Assembly: GCA_013140705.1 (NCBI GenBank)
Contig: JABFSH010000081.1
Coordinates: 1-32,281, forward strand
DNA: 32,281 bases
Direction of reading: 5' to 3'
DNA from: Methylococcaceae bacterium
GTDB taxonomy: Bacteria > Pseudomonadota > Gammaproteobacteria > Methylococcales > Methylomonadaceae
The notes beneath the pieces were generated by a model. It was given only the letters and a program-made list of their open reading frames with translations. It made no database searches and was not told the DNA's origin. Shown piece after piece: positions 25,401 to 32,281 of the stretch (position 1 is its first letter; every line of letters starts with the position of its first letter). A program made the position numbers and the translations under genes.

Positions 25401-26731
25401 TGACCATGAATAAACCCAATTTGTTATTAGTAGTACTGTTTTTCGCCGTGTGCGAAACAAGTTATGCAGATGATTTGTTGACCATTTACCATCAGGCGCT
25501 GGAAGCTGATCCTGAACTTAAAGCATCCGAGACCAAGATTAAGATAGGTAGCGCGCAAAAAGGCCAGGCGCTTGGAGAAATGCTGCCCCAAATTACCGGC
25601 ACCGGCAACTGGTCAACTAACAGACAGGAATCCGGCAATCTTGGTGATGATTATACCGGTACGCGCTATGTGGTCTCGTTAAACCAGACCTTGATCGATT
25701 TTCCCAAATTCTGGAACTGGCGGCGGGCTAAATCCGTTGAGAGTCAATACGCCCTGGAAAATATTGAAGCCCAGCAAACATTGCTGTTCAATGTGGTGGA
25801 AAGATATTTTGCCGTGCTTGAAGCCGAAGACGAACTTAAATTTTTTACCAGTGAACAGGAAACTACGGCTCAACAGAAACAGCAAATCGAAAAACTTTCT
25901 GTCCATCAGCTGGTTAAAATAACGGATGTCTATGCAATTGAAGCCCGCCTGGACCAAATAAAGGCCAGCATGATTGAAGCTGAAGCAAAAGTCGTGACTG
26001 CAAAAGACGGCTTGAAGGAGCTGACTAACAAGCCCCCGGAAAGCTTGGTAAAACTACGCGACGAAATATATTACAAGGAACTCGAAGGCAAGCTGGAAGA
26101 CTGGCTGGAAGTGGCAAAAAGTGAAAACCCTTCCTTAGCTGCTCAGCAATATGCCATTACAGCTGCCGATGAAGAGGTTGCCTTGCAACGATCAAAGCAC
26201 TTGCCCGTCGTAGAGTTGCAACTGAATTATTTCAATACCGACACTGGATTCCAAAGTTCCCGTACCAATCAAACGGAAACCCGAGTAGCGGCCATTAATG
26301 TCAATGTGCCCCTGTTTAGCGGCGGAACCACCACCCGACGAACGGAGGAAGCGCAGCACAAACTGACGCTCAACAAATACGCCAGCGATGCCAAGCTTCG
26401 TGCTTTGATTAAAGAAACCAGTGATGCTTTTTTAAGCTCAAACGCTAACGTCAGACGCATTAAGGCAACACGAAAAGCATTAGAATCGGCCAACAAATCC
26501 AGAGAGGCGATGGAAACCGGATTCAAATACGGTGTTGTAACGATGAATGACGTGCTCAATGCCCAGCAAGAAGAGTTTCAAGTCAAGCGGGATTTGTCTC
26601 AAGCCAAATATGGCTACATAAAAAACAGGATACGCTTCATGCAAGCGATTGGCCTGATCAGTGAAGATAATCTGGTCGAAGTCAATAATTGGTTAGAGAC
26701 AAACCCTTCACAAGACGATGGAAAACAGTGA
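25400..26731 (+). CDS. tolC: TolC-family outer membrane channel of the type I system
   Basis: A 443-residue protein with a signal peptide (hydrophobic residues 8-17, probable cleavage after SYA at residue 23). The mature part starts DDLLTIYHQALEADPEL, the typical opening of TolC-like type I secretion proteins. Two similar halves with long helices and a xVPLFSGGTTTRR segment follow, as expected for the outer-membrane efflux family. It overlaps the adaptor gene by one base, so it is the dedicated third component. The next gene is on the opposite strand, so the operon ends here. The symbol is a family name. Confidence 0.92.
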   Translation: MTMNKPNLLLVVLFFAVCETSYADDLLTIYHQALEADPELKASETKIKIGSAQKGQALGEMLPQITGTGNWSTNRQESGNLGDDYTGTRYVVSLNQTLIDFPKFWNWRRAKSVESQYALENIEAQQTLLFNVVERYFAVLEAEDELKFFTSEQETTAQQKQQIEKLSVHQLVKITDVYAIEARLDQIKASMIEAEAKVVTAKDGLKELTNKPPESLVKLRDEIYYKELEGKLEDWLEVAKSENPSLAAQQYAITAADEEVALQRSKHLPVVELQLNYFNTDTGFQSSRTNQTETRVAAINVNVPLFSGGTTTRRTEEAQHKLTLNKYASDAKLRALIKETSDAFLSSNANVRRIKATRKALESANKSREAMETGFKYGVVTMNDVLNAQQEEFQVKRDLSQAKYGYIKNRIRFMQAIGLISEDNLVEVNNWLETNPSQDDGKQ

Positions 26732-26801
26732 ATTCAATATAAGCACCCGATCAGTTACATAAAAAGTACCCGCTATGTTATCTGGAAAAGTAGAGTGAAC
26801 G

Positions 26802-26817
26802 ACTTTGGTACCAAAGT
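26802..26817. other. Perfect 16-base palindrome ACTTTGGTACCAAAGT
   Basis: It lies in the gap between the convergent tolC-type and rmuC genes. No U-run follows on either strand, so an intrinsic terminator is not supported. It may be part of a REP relic or chance. Confidence 0.4.
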
Positions 26818-26894
26818 TACCGCTTGCTGGACGACGTCGAAGCCCGTTATTTCTTAGATTCTGTGCATGATCGGAATTAGTCTGTACCATGACC

Positions 26895-28247
26895 CTATTC
26901 ATCTGTGCCTGTATCGTCGATTACCTTATTCTCGTTGGATTCGATACCGGCTTTCTCGGTGATGCTTTTAGGCAGCGACTTTTTGATTTTTACGCCAAGG
27001 TCAACAAAACTGCTCGCCTGGCGGATTAAATTACCCTGGCCTTGAGTTAATTTGTTCATGACGCCCTCGTAGGTGGTGTTGACAGTGCTTAACTGCTTGC
27101 CCAGTTTGTCCAGGTCATCAACAAATCCGCGAATTTTGTCATAAACGATACCGGCTTTTTCGGCGATTGCTCGGGCATTTTCATTCTGGCGCTCATAACG
27201 CCAGATATTTTCGATGGTTCGAAGCGTGGCCAAGAGCGTAGTTGGTGTAACGACAATAATCTTATGTTCAAAGGCATCAGTGAATAAGCGATCATCGGCC
27301 TGAAAAGCCGCAACAAAAGCCGCTTCGATGGGCATGAATAGCAAGACGAAATCCAGCGTTCTCAGTCCAGTCAGACTGGAGTAGTCCTTGTGACTTAAGC
27401 TTTTGATGTGTTCACGGACGGCGCTGCTGTGCTGTTTTAGTGCAATATTACGTTCATGCTCGTCATCGGTGGAACAATAAAGCTCATAAGCCACCAGTGA
27501 AACTTTGGAATCAATCACTACATCTTTGCTTTCAGGCAAGCGGATGATGACATCCGGCTTGAATAATTTATAGTTTTCATCACGAAATGCGCTTTGCGTC
27601 TCGTATTCGATACCTTTACGCAATCCCGATTTTTCCAGTACTTTTTCCAGAATCATCTCGCCCCAATTGCCCTGGATTTTTTTGTCACCCTTTAAAGCTT
27701 TGGTTAAGTTCAGCGCATCTTGATTCATTTTTGCGGTATCACGCCGTAACGAAACAATTTCTTCCCGTAAAGAGGTACGATCTTTGTTTTCGTTATCATA
27801 GACGGTCTCAATGCGGCGTTTGAATTCACCGAGTTGTTCTCTTAGCGGCGTCACAATATGATCAAGGCTGGTCTTGTTGTGCTCGGTAAATTGCTTGCTG
27901 CGCTCGTCGAAAATTTTACCGGCCAGTAACTCAAACTGGGCTTTTAACTGATGCTCAGTATCCTGCAGTAATTTGAATTTGTCGGCATTGTTTTTTTCCT
28001 GCTCATCCATGCGTGTTTGCAATTCGACATTTTTGGTTTTGGCTTCGATATAAAGTTGCTGTTGCTCCTTTAATTCCATTTCAAGATTTCGGTAATAATT
28101 CAATTTTTCTTCAGTGATGGCCAGATCCGTTACAAGTTGCTGAATTTTTCGCTTATCCAGGCTATTGAATAGGCGAAAAACAGCCGCACCTATGACAAAA
28201 CCAACCAGTATCAAACCCCACGCAGGCGTGTTTGCAATTATATCCAT
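26895..28247 (-). CDS. rmuC: DNA recombination protein RmuC
   Basis: A 450-residue protein. One N-terminal membrane segment (about residues 9-27) is followed by a long coiled coil (to about 170) and then the conserved RmuC core, recognisable by KGDKKIQGNWGEMILEKVLE, FKPDVIIRLPESKDVVIDSK and FVLLFMPIEAAFVAAF. The core is related to restriction-endonuclease-like nucleases, and RmuC limits rearrangements between short inverted repeats in E. coli; the biochemical activity is not settled. It follows hemL by 21 bases on the same strand and is probably cotranscribed. Length is normal. Confidence 0.95.
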   Translation of the reverse strand: MDIIANTPAWGLILVGFVIGAAVFRLFNSLDKRKIQQLVTDLAITEEKLNYYRNLEMELKEQQQLYIEAKTKNVELQTRMDEQEKNNADKFKLLQDTEHQLKAQFELLAGKIFDERSKQFTEHNKTSLDHIVTPLREQLGEFKRRIETVYDNENKDRTSLREEIVSLRRDTAKMNQDALNLTKALKGDKKIQGNWGEMILEKVLEKSGLRKGIEYETQSAFRDENYKLFKPDVIIRLPESKDVVIDSKVSLVAYELYCSTDDEHERNIALKQHSSAVREHIKSLSHKDYSSLTGLRTLDFVLLFMPIEAAFVAAFQADDRLFTDAFEHKIIVVTPTTLLATLRTIENIWRYERQNENARAIAEKAGIVYDKIRGFVDDLDKLGKQLSTVNTTYEGVMNKLTQGQGNLIRQASSFVDLGVKIKKSLPKSITEKAGIESNENKVIDDTGTDE

Positions 28248-28268
28248 TCGTGTGATTGAAATGGCGAA

Positions 28269-29549
28269 TTACAAGTTTTTAAAAACAGTTTCAGCAGCAT
28301 CCAGCGTTTTATTCAAATCGCTATCGCTGTGGGCGGTTGAAACAAAACCAGCTTCATACGCAGAAGGCGCAAAATAAACGCCTTGTGCCAACATGGCATG
28401 GAAGAAGCGATTGAACAGATCCTGATCACAGGCCATCACTTGAGCGAATTGGCTGATGTACATGTCGGTGCTGAAAAATAGTCCAAACATGCCACCAACC
28501 GAGTTAGTGGACATGGCGATGCCAGCCTGAAGGGCGCGGTCTTTTAACCCAGAAGTGAGTTTTTCGGTTTTAGCGGCGATTGTTTCGTAGAAACCGGGGG
28601 CAGAGATTAATTCCAATGTCGTGAGTCCTGCGGCCATCGCGACAGGATTGCCGGACAATGTGCCGGCCTGATAAACAGGGCCGAGCGGTGCAAGGTATTC
28701 CATGATTTTACGCTGTCCGCCAAAGGCGCCAACCGGCATGCCGCCGCCAATTATTTTACCGAGCGTGGTTAAATCGGGCTTGATGTTATACAGCCCTTGC
28801 GCTCCTTCTAACGCGACGCGGAACCCCGTCATAACCTCATCAAAGATCAGTACGCTCTGGTAGCGGTCGCAGACTTGGCGCAAGGTTTCCAGAAAACCGG
28901 GGACAGGCGGAATGCAGTTCATGTTGCCGGCGACCGGTTCAACGATGACGCAGGCAATTTGTTCGCCGATCTCTGCAAATAAATGCTCAACAGCGTTACT
29001 GTCGTTGTAAGGCAGGGTGATGGTGTTTTCAGCAACGGCGGCTGTAACGCCTGGCGAACTGGGAACACCCAGCGTCAAGGCTCCGGAACCGGCTTTCACC
29101 AGCAGCGAGTCGGCATGGCCGTGATAGCAGCCCTCGAATTTAACGATTTTATCGCGGCCGGTATAGCCTCTGGCCAGACGAATGGCGCTCATAGTGGCTT
29201 CAGTGCCTGAACTGACCATTCTGACCAGTTCGATGGACGGCATTAAAGTGCAGATTATTTGGGCCATACGGGTTTCAATTTCAGTTGGTGCGCCAAAACT
29301 TAAGCCTTTTTCGGCCGCTGCTTTTACTGCAGCGATGACAGTCGGATGCGCGTGACCTAAAATCATCGGGCCCCAGGAACCCACATAATCAATATAAGCA
29401 TGACCGGAGCTGTCGTAGATGTATGCGCCCTGTGCATGATCGACAAAAACGGGTGTGCCGCCGACACTTCTGAATGATCGAACCGGGGAATTGACCCCGC
29501 CGGGAATAAAGCGTTTCGCTTCGGAAAATAAAACAGTGGCTTCAGTCAT
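28269..29549 (-). CDS. hemL: Glutamate-1-semialdehyde 2,1-aminomutase
   Basis: A 426-residue cytoplasmic PLP enzyme that converts glutamate-1-semialdehyde to 5-aminolevulinate, the last step of the C5 route to haem, sirohaem and cobalamin. The family motifs are clear: [13 protein letters not shown] at 14-26, [16 protein letters not shown] near 113-128, [10 protein letters not shown] near 201-210, [10 protein letters not shown] near 235-244, and the PLP lysine K265 in [18 protein letters not shown]. The length equals that of E. coli HemL. It is divergent from the adenosyltransferase gene with a 139-base gap that must hold both promoters. The ATG at 29549 fits the family N-terminus. Confidence 0.97.
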   Translation of the reverse strand: MTEATVLFSEAKRFIPGGVNSPVRSFRSVGGTPVFVDHAQGAYIYDSSGHAYIDYVGSWGPMILGHAHPTVIAAVKAAAEKGLSFGAPTEIETRMAQIICTLMPSIELVRMVSSGTEATMSAIRLARGYTGRDKIVKFEGCYHGHADSLLVKAGSGALTLGVPSSPGVTAAVAENTITLPYNDSNAVEHLFAEIGEQIACVIVEPVAGNMNCIPPVPGFLETLRQVCDRYQSVLIFDEVMTGFRVALEGAQGLYNIKPDLTTLGKIIGGGMPVGAFGGQRKIMEYLAPLGPVYQAGTLSGNPVAMAAGLTTLELISAPGFYETIAAKTEKLTSGLKDRALQAGIAMSTNSVGGMFGLFFSTDMYISQFAQVMACDQDLFNRFFHAMLAQGVYFAPSAYEAGFVSTAHSDSDLNKTLDAAETVFKNL

Positions 29550-29688
29550 TGTGTAATTTAGGTTTTGATCCGAGTAAATAGATTAACTTTACCATGTTTG
29601 ACATAAAACGATGCGGTAAAATGCTTGATATTCGCTCTGCTGCGCAGGGATTTTTGCAACTGTATTCAATCGATTTAGGGATGGTTTC

Positions 29689-30225
29689 ATGAAATCAAGA
29701 GAGAGACGACACGGGCTGATTTTAGTCAATACGGGAGAGGGTAAGGGCAAGTCTTCCAGTGCGCTGGGCATGGTTTTTCGTGCTGCGGGATGGGGCATGA
29801 AAGTCTGTGTCATTCAATTTATCAAAGGGCAATGGCAAACCGGCGAACAAAAAGCGGCAGCGCGTTTTGACACTATTGAATGGCACGCTTTGGGCGATGG
29901 TTTTACCTGGGATACCAAAAATCCGGAGCAAGATATCAAAACCAGTCGCGACATTTGGGAGTTCAGCAAACAAAAAATTCTTTCCGAACAATTTGATGTA
30001 GTGTTACTTGATGAAATCAATTATTGCTGCGGATATCAGTGGATTTCCGGCCAGGAAATTGCCGATTTTATGACTCAGCAAAAGCCACGTTGGACGCATG
30101 TCATACTAACTGGTCGCAATGCAGCCGCTGAAGTCGTGAATATTGCCGACACTGTGACTGAAATGACAAAAATAAAACATGCCTATGAAAATGGTATAAA
30201 AGCTGAGCAGGGTATTGAATTTTAA
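29689..30225 (+). CDS. cobO: Cob(I)yrinic acid a,c-diamide adenosyltransferase
   Basis: A 178-residue enzyme of the CobO/BtuR/CobA family that adds the adenosyl group of ATP to Co(I) corrinoids in B12 synthesis or salvage. The modified P-loop is at residues 15-24 (NTGEGKGKSS), followed by ALGMVFRAAGWGMKVCVIQF, FKxQW-like IKGQWQTGE, the acidic VVLLDEINYC and HVILTGRNA. It is somewhat shorter than E. coli BtuR (196 residues), mainly at the N-terminus. GGGATGG lies five bases before the ATG. The neighbouring hemL supplies the tetrapyrrole precursor, though the two genes are on opposite strands. Confidence 0.93.
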   Translation: MKSRERRHGLILVNTGEGKGKSSSALGMVFRAAGWGMKVCVIQFIKGQWQTGEQKAAARFDTIEWHALGDGFTWDTKNPEQDIKTSRDIWEFSKQKILSEQFDVVLLDEINYCCGYQWISGQEIADFMTQQKPRWTHVILTGRNAAAEVVNIADTVTEMTKIKHAYENGIKAEQGIEF

Positions 30226-30336
30226 AAAGATTACAAAAATTCAGGTAATTCATATCACCTGTAGAGAAAGGTCTTAGATTAAAAGTTGACCTGTCTACAT
30301 TGCTGATACCTGTTAATTCGCATAAAATCCAAGATT

Positions 30337-30357
30337 ACCAACGATTTTCGCTCGTTG
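30337..30357. promoter_or_regulatory. Stem-loop upstream of the small membrane protein gene
   Basis: CCAACGA and TCGTTGG can form a 7-base-pair stem around a 7-base loop. It lies between cobO and the gene at 30385. No U-run follows, so it may be a weak terminator for cobO or a leader element for the next gene. Confidence 0.4.
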
Positions 30358-30384
30358 GATTCTATAATTGAGAGGAGAAGGTCA

Positions 30385-30756
30385 ATGTCAGAAGTTCAAA
30401 AAATAATCATAGCTATCGTTGGAGTATTTGTGATGGGGTTTGTTTTGGTTGGTGTCAGCAAGCAGAAGCCCAGTGTTACAGAAATGGAAGCAGCTGCTCA
30501 AATTAGAAACCATGTTTCCATGCAGACGATGGCCAGCCAAAAGTGTCCTGCTGCGGTAAAAGAGCATACAGGCGAGCAAGTATATTTCGCGACTGAAACA
30601 TTAAGCGATAAACAAACCTATTTGACCATGAAATGGGATGGTGAAAATGGCAAGACAGGCGGATTTAAAAAAGCGTCCTGTACGATCAGTGCTTCTTTAG
30701 GAGGCATTTCTGAATTGGTTATCGACGATAAAGTCATTATCAAGAAAAAAATATAA
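30385..30756 (+). CDS. Small membrane-anchored protein of unknown function
   Basis: A 123-residue protein from the ATG at 30385, preceded by GGAGAAGG at good spacing. Residues 7-24 (IIIAIVGVFVMGFVLVGV) form one membrane anchor. The rest is hydrophilic and probably periplasmic, with two cysteines (54 and 99) that could form a disulfide. Its second half, around YLTMKWDGENG and CTISASLGG, looks like a compact beta-rich domain. I do not recognise the family. It stands alone, with non-coding gaps of about 160 bases on both sides. Confidence 0.75.
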   Translation: MSEVQKIIIAIVGVFVMGFVLVGVSKQKPSVTEMEAAAQIRNHVSMQTMASQKCPAAVKEHTGEQVYFATETLSDKQTYLTMKWDGENGKTGGFKKASCTISASLGGISELVIDDKVIIKKKI

Positions 30757-30922
30757 TTAACTTCCTTAAAAAATTTTTAAATATATACAGGAACATTATT
30801 AACTGTTTCAAGGCGGACTATAGCGTTAAACTTTTATGTTAGAAGCTTTTTCCCGGGAAAAGCACATACTTCTAAAAAAGTAAGTTCATAATTGAATTGT
30901 CAAACTACAACTATAATTTTAT

Positions 30923-31261
30923 ATGACAGAAACAAAAATCAAGGGTGTACTTAAAACATGGAAAGCCGATAGGGGATTTGGCTTTATCAAGCCTGACGAT
31001 GGGGGGCAAGATATTTTTATTCATATTTCATCATTAAAAAAAGTCAGCCGTCGACCTGTGAGAGGAGATGTTATTTACTATGAGATAGCAAAGGATAATC
31101 ATGGTAAATTGAAAGCGGTCAACGCGACAATTGAAGGTGCTGGTTTATCAAACAAAAAATTCGGAAAGTTTTCTAAAATCAACAAATGGCTTATTGCCAC
31201 AGTGATTGGGTTGCTGGTCGTTGGCATAATAGTTATTTACTTCTTTTCTGGCTATCGATAA
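30923..31261 (+). CDS. Membrane-anchored cold-shock-domain protein
   Basis: A 112-residue protein. Residues 6-70 form a cold-shock domain with both nucleic-acid-binding motifs, RNP1 GFGFI (18-22) and RNP2 IFIHI (31-35). A basic linker leads to a single C-terminal membrane segment at about residues 89-108 (WLIATVIGLLVVGIIVIYFF). It resembles the cold-shock/DUF1294 membrane proteins, but those have several membrane segments, so this is a shortened version. It probably binds RNA or single-stranded DNA at the inner membrane; its role is unknown. Confidence 0.88.
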   Translation: MTETKIKGVLKTWKADRGFGFIKPDDGGQDIFIHISSLKKVSRRPVRGDVIYYEIAKDNHGKLKAVNATIEGAGLSNKKFGKFSKINKWLIATVIGLLVVGIIVIYFFSGYR

Positions 31262-31281
31262 GGTATTATCGATTTTTGATA

Positions 31282-31307
31282 TTCCGCTTATCTGTGGCTA
31301 AGCGGAA
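31282..31307. terminator. Stem-loop after the cold-shock-domain gene
   Basis: TTCCGCTTA (31282-31290) and TAAGCGGAA (31299-31307) make a perfect 9-base-pair stem with an 8-base loop, 20 bases after the stop codon. The U-run after it is missing, so termination would be partial; it may mainly protect the mRNA 3' end. Confidence 0.5.
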
Positions 31308-31381
31308 ACGGAAGTTTAAATCTTGGTTTAATAGATAAAATTCATTAAAATGGTTAAACCACAATCGAGTTATATTATTTT

Positions 31382-31457
31382 GGGGTGTTAGCTCAGTTGG
31401 TAGAGCAGTGGACTCTTAATCCATGGGTCCAGGGTTCGAGTCCCTGACGCCCCACCA
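31382..31457 (+). tRNA. tRNA-Lys (anticodon CTT), CCA encoded
   Basis: The 76 bases fold into a full cloverleaf: acceptor GGGGTGT/ACGCCCC, D arm GCTC..GAGC, anticodon stem GTGGA/TCCAT with loop CTCTTAA (anticodon CTT, reading AAG), variable loop GGGTC, T arm CAGGG-TTCGAGT-CCCTG, then A73 and an encoded CCA. All stems pair apart from G-U wobbles. Element debris begins directly 3' of it, so its 3' end is a plausible integration site. Confidence 0.96.
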
Positions 31458-31465
31458 ATAAAATA

Positions 31466-31500
31466 AGGCCTTGTAGCGTTTTTTCGTTCCAAGGCTTTTT
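31466..31500 (+). terminator. Probable intrinsic terminator of the tRNA gene
   Basis: GCCTTG near 31468 pairs with CAAGGC near 31490, with further pairing possible inside, followed by a run of five T. It begins about ten bases after the CCA end. The last bases overlap the end of a short reverse-strand frame. Confidence 0.7.
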
Positions 31501-31666
31501 ATTTGCGGTGCCTTTCGCGGTGCTTCTGTAAAAAATAATCAGCTTTTGACATTTTATTCATTGCTTCTGAAAAACTCACACCTTGCCCTCTTTTATCCGC
31601 ATTTAAAGCAGCATGGCATAATTTTGAGACTTCTTTAGCTCGTCTAATATAAAAAAGCCGCATCAT
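31499..31666 (-). CDS. 55-codon ORF, element-borne, unknown
   Basis: A reverse-strand frame from a double ATG at 31666 to TAA at 31499. The product is basic (RLFYIRRAKEVSKLCHAALN..., many Lys/Arg, ending KHRERHRK) and probably helical. It overlaps the preceding 45-codon frame by 23 bases and ends in the tRNA terminator. Tight overlap with its neighbours suggests one short operon of the element. I do not recognise it; it could also be a decayed fragment of a larger gene. Confidence 0.45.
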   Translation of the reverse strand: MMRLFYIRRAKEVSKLCHAALNADKRGQGVSFSEAMNKMSKADYFLQKHRERHRK

Positions 31667-31781
31667 TTTCTACTATTTCTGCACCAAATTCATCACCTAG
31701 AATTTCAAGTCTTTCTTGCTCTAAAATCGCCATCGCGTCTTTTAATCTTTTTATATGTAGGATATTTTCACTCTGCACCAT
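31644..31781 (-). CDS. 45-codon ORF following the AlpA-like gene, unknown
   Basis: Starts with ATG at 31781, inside the last codons of the AlpA-like gene, and stops at TAG 31644. The product is acidic and helical (KRLKDAMAILEQERLEIL, then GDEFGAEIVEND). The overlapping start suggests translational coupling. No family is recognised. Confidence 0.45.
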   Translation of the reverse strand: MVQSENILHIKRLKDAMAILEQERLEILGDEFGAEIVENDAAFLY

Positions 31782-31938
31782 CTAAAAAGTTATTAATTTG
31801 GTCTAGTCTCCACCGCATTGGTCGCTCAATTGCTGGCTTAACAAACTTTCCGGCCTTTCTCATTTTGTAAAACCAGTTGCGGCTAACATTAAGCATTGCA
31901 ACAACCTCATCCAGCTTTAGATATTTATGCTCTATCAT
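31768..31938 (-). CDS. AlpA/excisionase-like winged-helix DNA-binding protein
   Basis: A 56-residue protein from the ATG at 31938; an upstream GTG at 31971 is less likely. The sequence YLKLDEVVAMLNVSRNWFYK carries the helix-turn-helix of the MerR-like AlpA/excisionase family, followed by the typical PxxxRWRLDQINNFL wing and end. Such proteins control integrase genes or the direction of recombination of tRNA-integrated elements. Its place 0.3 kb from the tRNA-Lys 3' end supports that. No integrase is inside the window. Confidence 0.8.
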   Translation of the reverse strand: MIEHKYLKLDEVVAMLNVSRNWFYKMRKAGKFVKPAIERPMRWRLDQINNFLDGAE

Positions 31939-32050
31939 GTTGGCAAAACCTTTTTTTATTAATATGTCCACATATTTTTTTTTGCTTCTGCAATGACGCC
32001 ATCTTCAGCATAGCAATAATTATTTTTTGTGTTATTTGTGCTTTTTTCAT
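31925..32050 (-). CDS. Possible 41-codon ORF, Lys-rich
   Basis: A reverse-strand ATG at 32050 has GAGG six bases upstream and opens 41 codons to TAA at 31925, overlapping the start of the AlpA-like gene. The product is Lys/Gln-rich without a recognised motif. It starts just after the truncated TrbB frame. It may be a real small gene or merely AT-rich element debris. Confidence 0.25.
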   Translation of the reverse strand: MKKAQITQKIIIAMLKMASLQKQKKICGHINKKRFCQHDRA

Positions 32051-32052
32051 AA

Positions 32053-32235
32053 TTACCTCAAAAGTGCTTGATTAAGTGGATAGTCGCTCTTGCTATCCGG
32101 ATTCAGCATAATTTCGATGGTTTTTGGGTCGGCGAGAGCCGCCAAAATTTCCGGGCCGAGATCATGCTCCAGTTTGATTTTGTCGCGTGCTTTTGCAGAG
32201 CCCTTTGATTTGTCGTGATGATGTAGATTTGGCAT
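32053..32235 (-). pseudogene. trbB: Truncated TrbB-like conjugation ATPase N-terminus
   Basis: A 60-codon frame from ATG 32235. Residues 22-46 (starting KLEHDLGPEILAALADPKT and ending EIMLNPD) match the N-terminal domain of TrbB, the VirB11-type ATPase of conjugative transfer, which normally reads LGxxIxxALxDPxVxEIMLNPDG. The full protein has about 320 residues with Walker boxes; here the match ends at LNPD near 32098 and the frame stops ten or so codons later. It is therefore a deletion remnant. It shows that the DNA to the right of tRNA-Lys derives from a conjugative element. Confidence 0.65.
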
Positions 32236-32281
32236 AAATTAATTGCATCGATAAAATATTTCGACGGGATATTATACAATA

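Noticed and set aside
26708-26902. 64-codon minus-strand frame between the tolC-type and rmuC genes
   Set aside because: It overlaps the ends of both real genes and has no leader or motif.

Overview
The window looks like part of a gammaproteobacterial chromosome. The full-length housekeeping genes hemL, rmuC and a cobO-type adenosyltransferase, the moderate base composition and the PrsD/PrsE/TolC-type export genes support this. A methylotroph or methanotroph relative is possible, but the sequence does not prove it.

Left part (1-6210, all minus strand): a polysaccharide export and sulfation locus. Reading in the direction of transcription it holds a 3'-truncated ABC-2 permease, the APS kinase cysC, a nucleotidyltransferase/HEPN pair, a decayed nucleotidyltransferase remnant, a small gene of unknown function, a second nucleotidyltransferase/HEPN pair, a 52-codon ORF that looks like the beginning of a lost Wzt ATPase, an intact Wzm/Wzt-type transporter, and two sulfotransferases (the second cut by the window edge). 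CysC makes PAPS, which sulfotransferases use, and Wzm/Wzt exports glycans, so sulfation of an exported polysaccharide is the simplest reading. The locus is flanked by two copies of the same inverted-repeat element (263-383 and 6826-6959), and its truncated pieces suggest rearrangement.

Middle part (7157-21418, minus strand): an oxidative enzyme cluster. A gene of about 11.6 kb encodes a roughly 3860-residue protein with two complete animal-type haem peroxidase domains, each followed by RTX calcium-binding repeats, then Ig-like segments and a long C-terminal RTX array. Downstream on the same strand lie a Tat-exported multicopper oxidase and a SCO1/SenC copper chaperone. Divergent from the giant gene, across about 0.9 kb of AT-rich DNA, is a three-gene type I secretion system (ABC exporter, HlyD-type adaptor, TolC-type outer membrane channel; 22315-26731). 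A type I system next to an RTX protein without a signal peptide is almost certainly its exporter. Giant RTX haem peroxidases and multicopper oxidases are both known from bacterial Mn(II) oxidation, so this is a candidate system for Mn(II) or phenolic oxidation outside the cell. The two peroxidase domains share an 875-bp stretch that reads as identical at the DNA level.

Right part (26895-32281): hemL and rmuC (minus strand), then cobO, a small membrane-anchored protein and a membrane-anchored cold-shock-domain protein (plus strand), then tRNA-Lys(CTT). Immediately 3' of the tRNA is debris of an integrated conjugative element: tiny overlapping ORFs, an AlpA/excisionase-like regulator and a truncated TrbB-like N-terminus.
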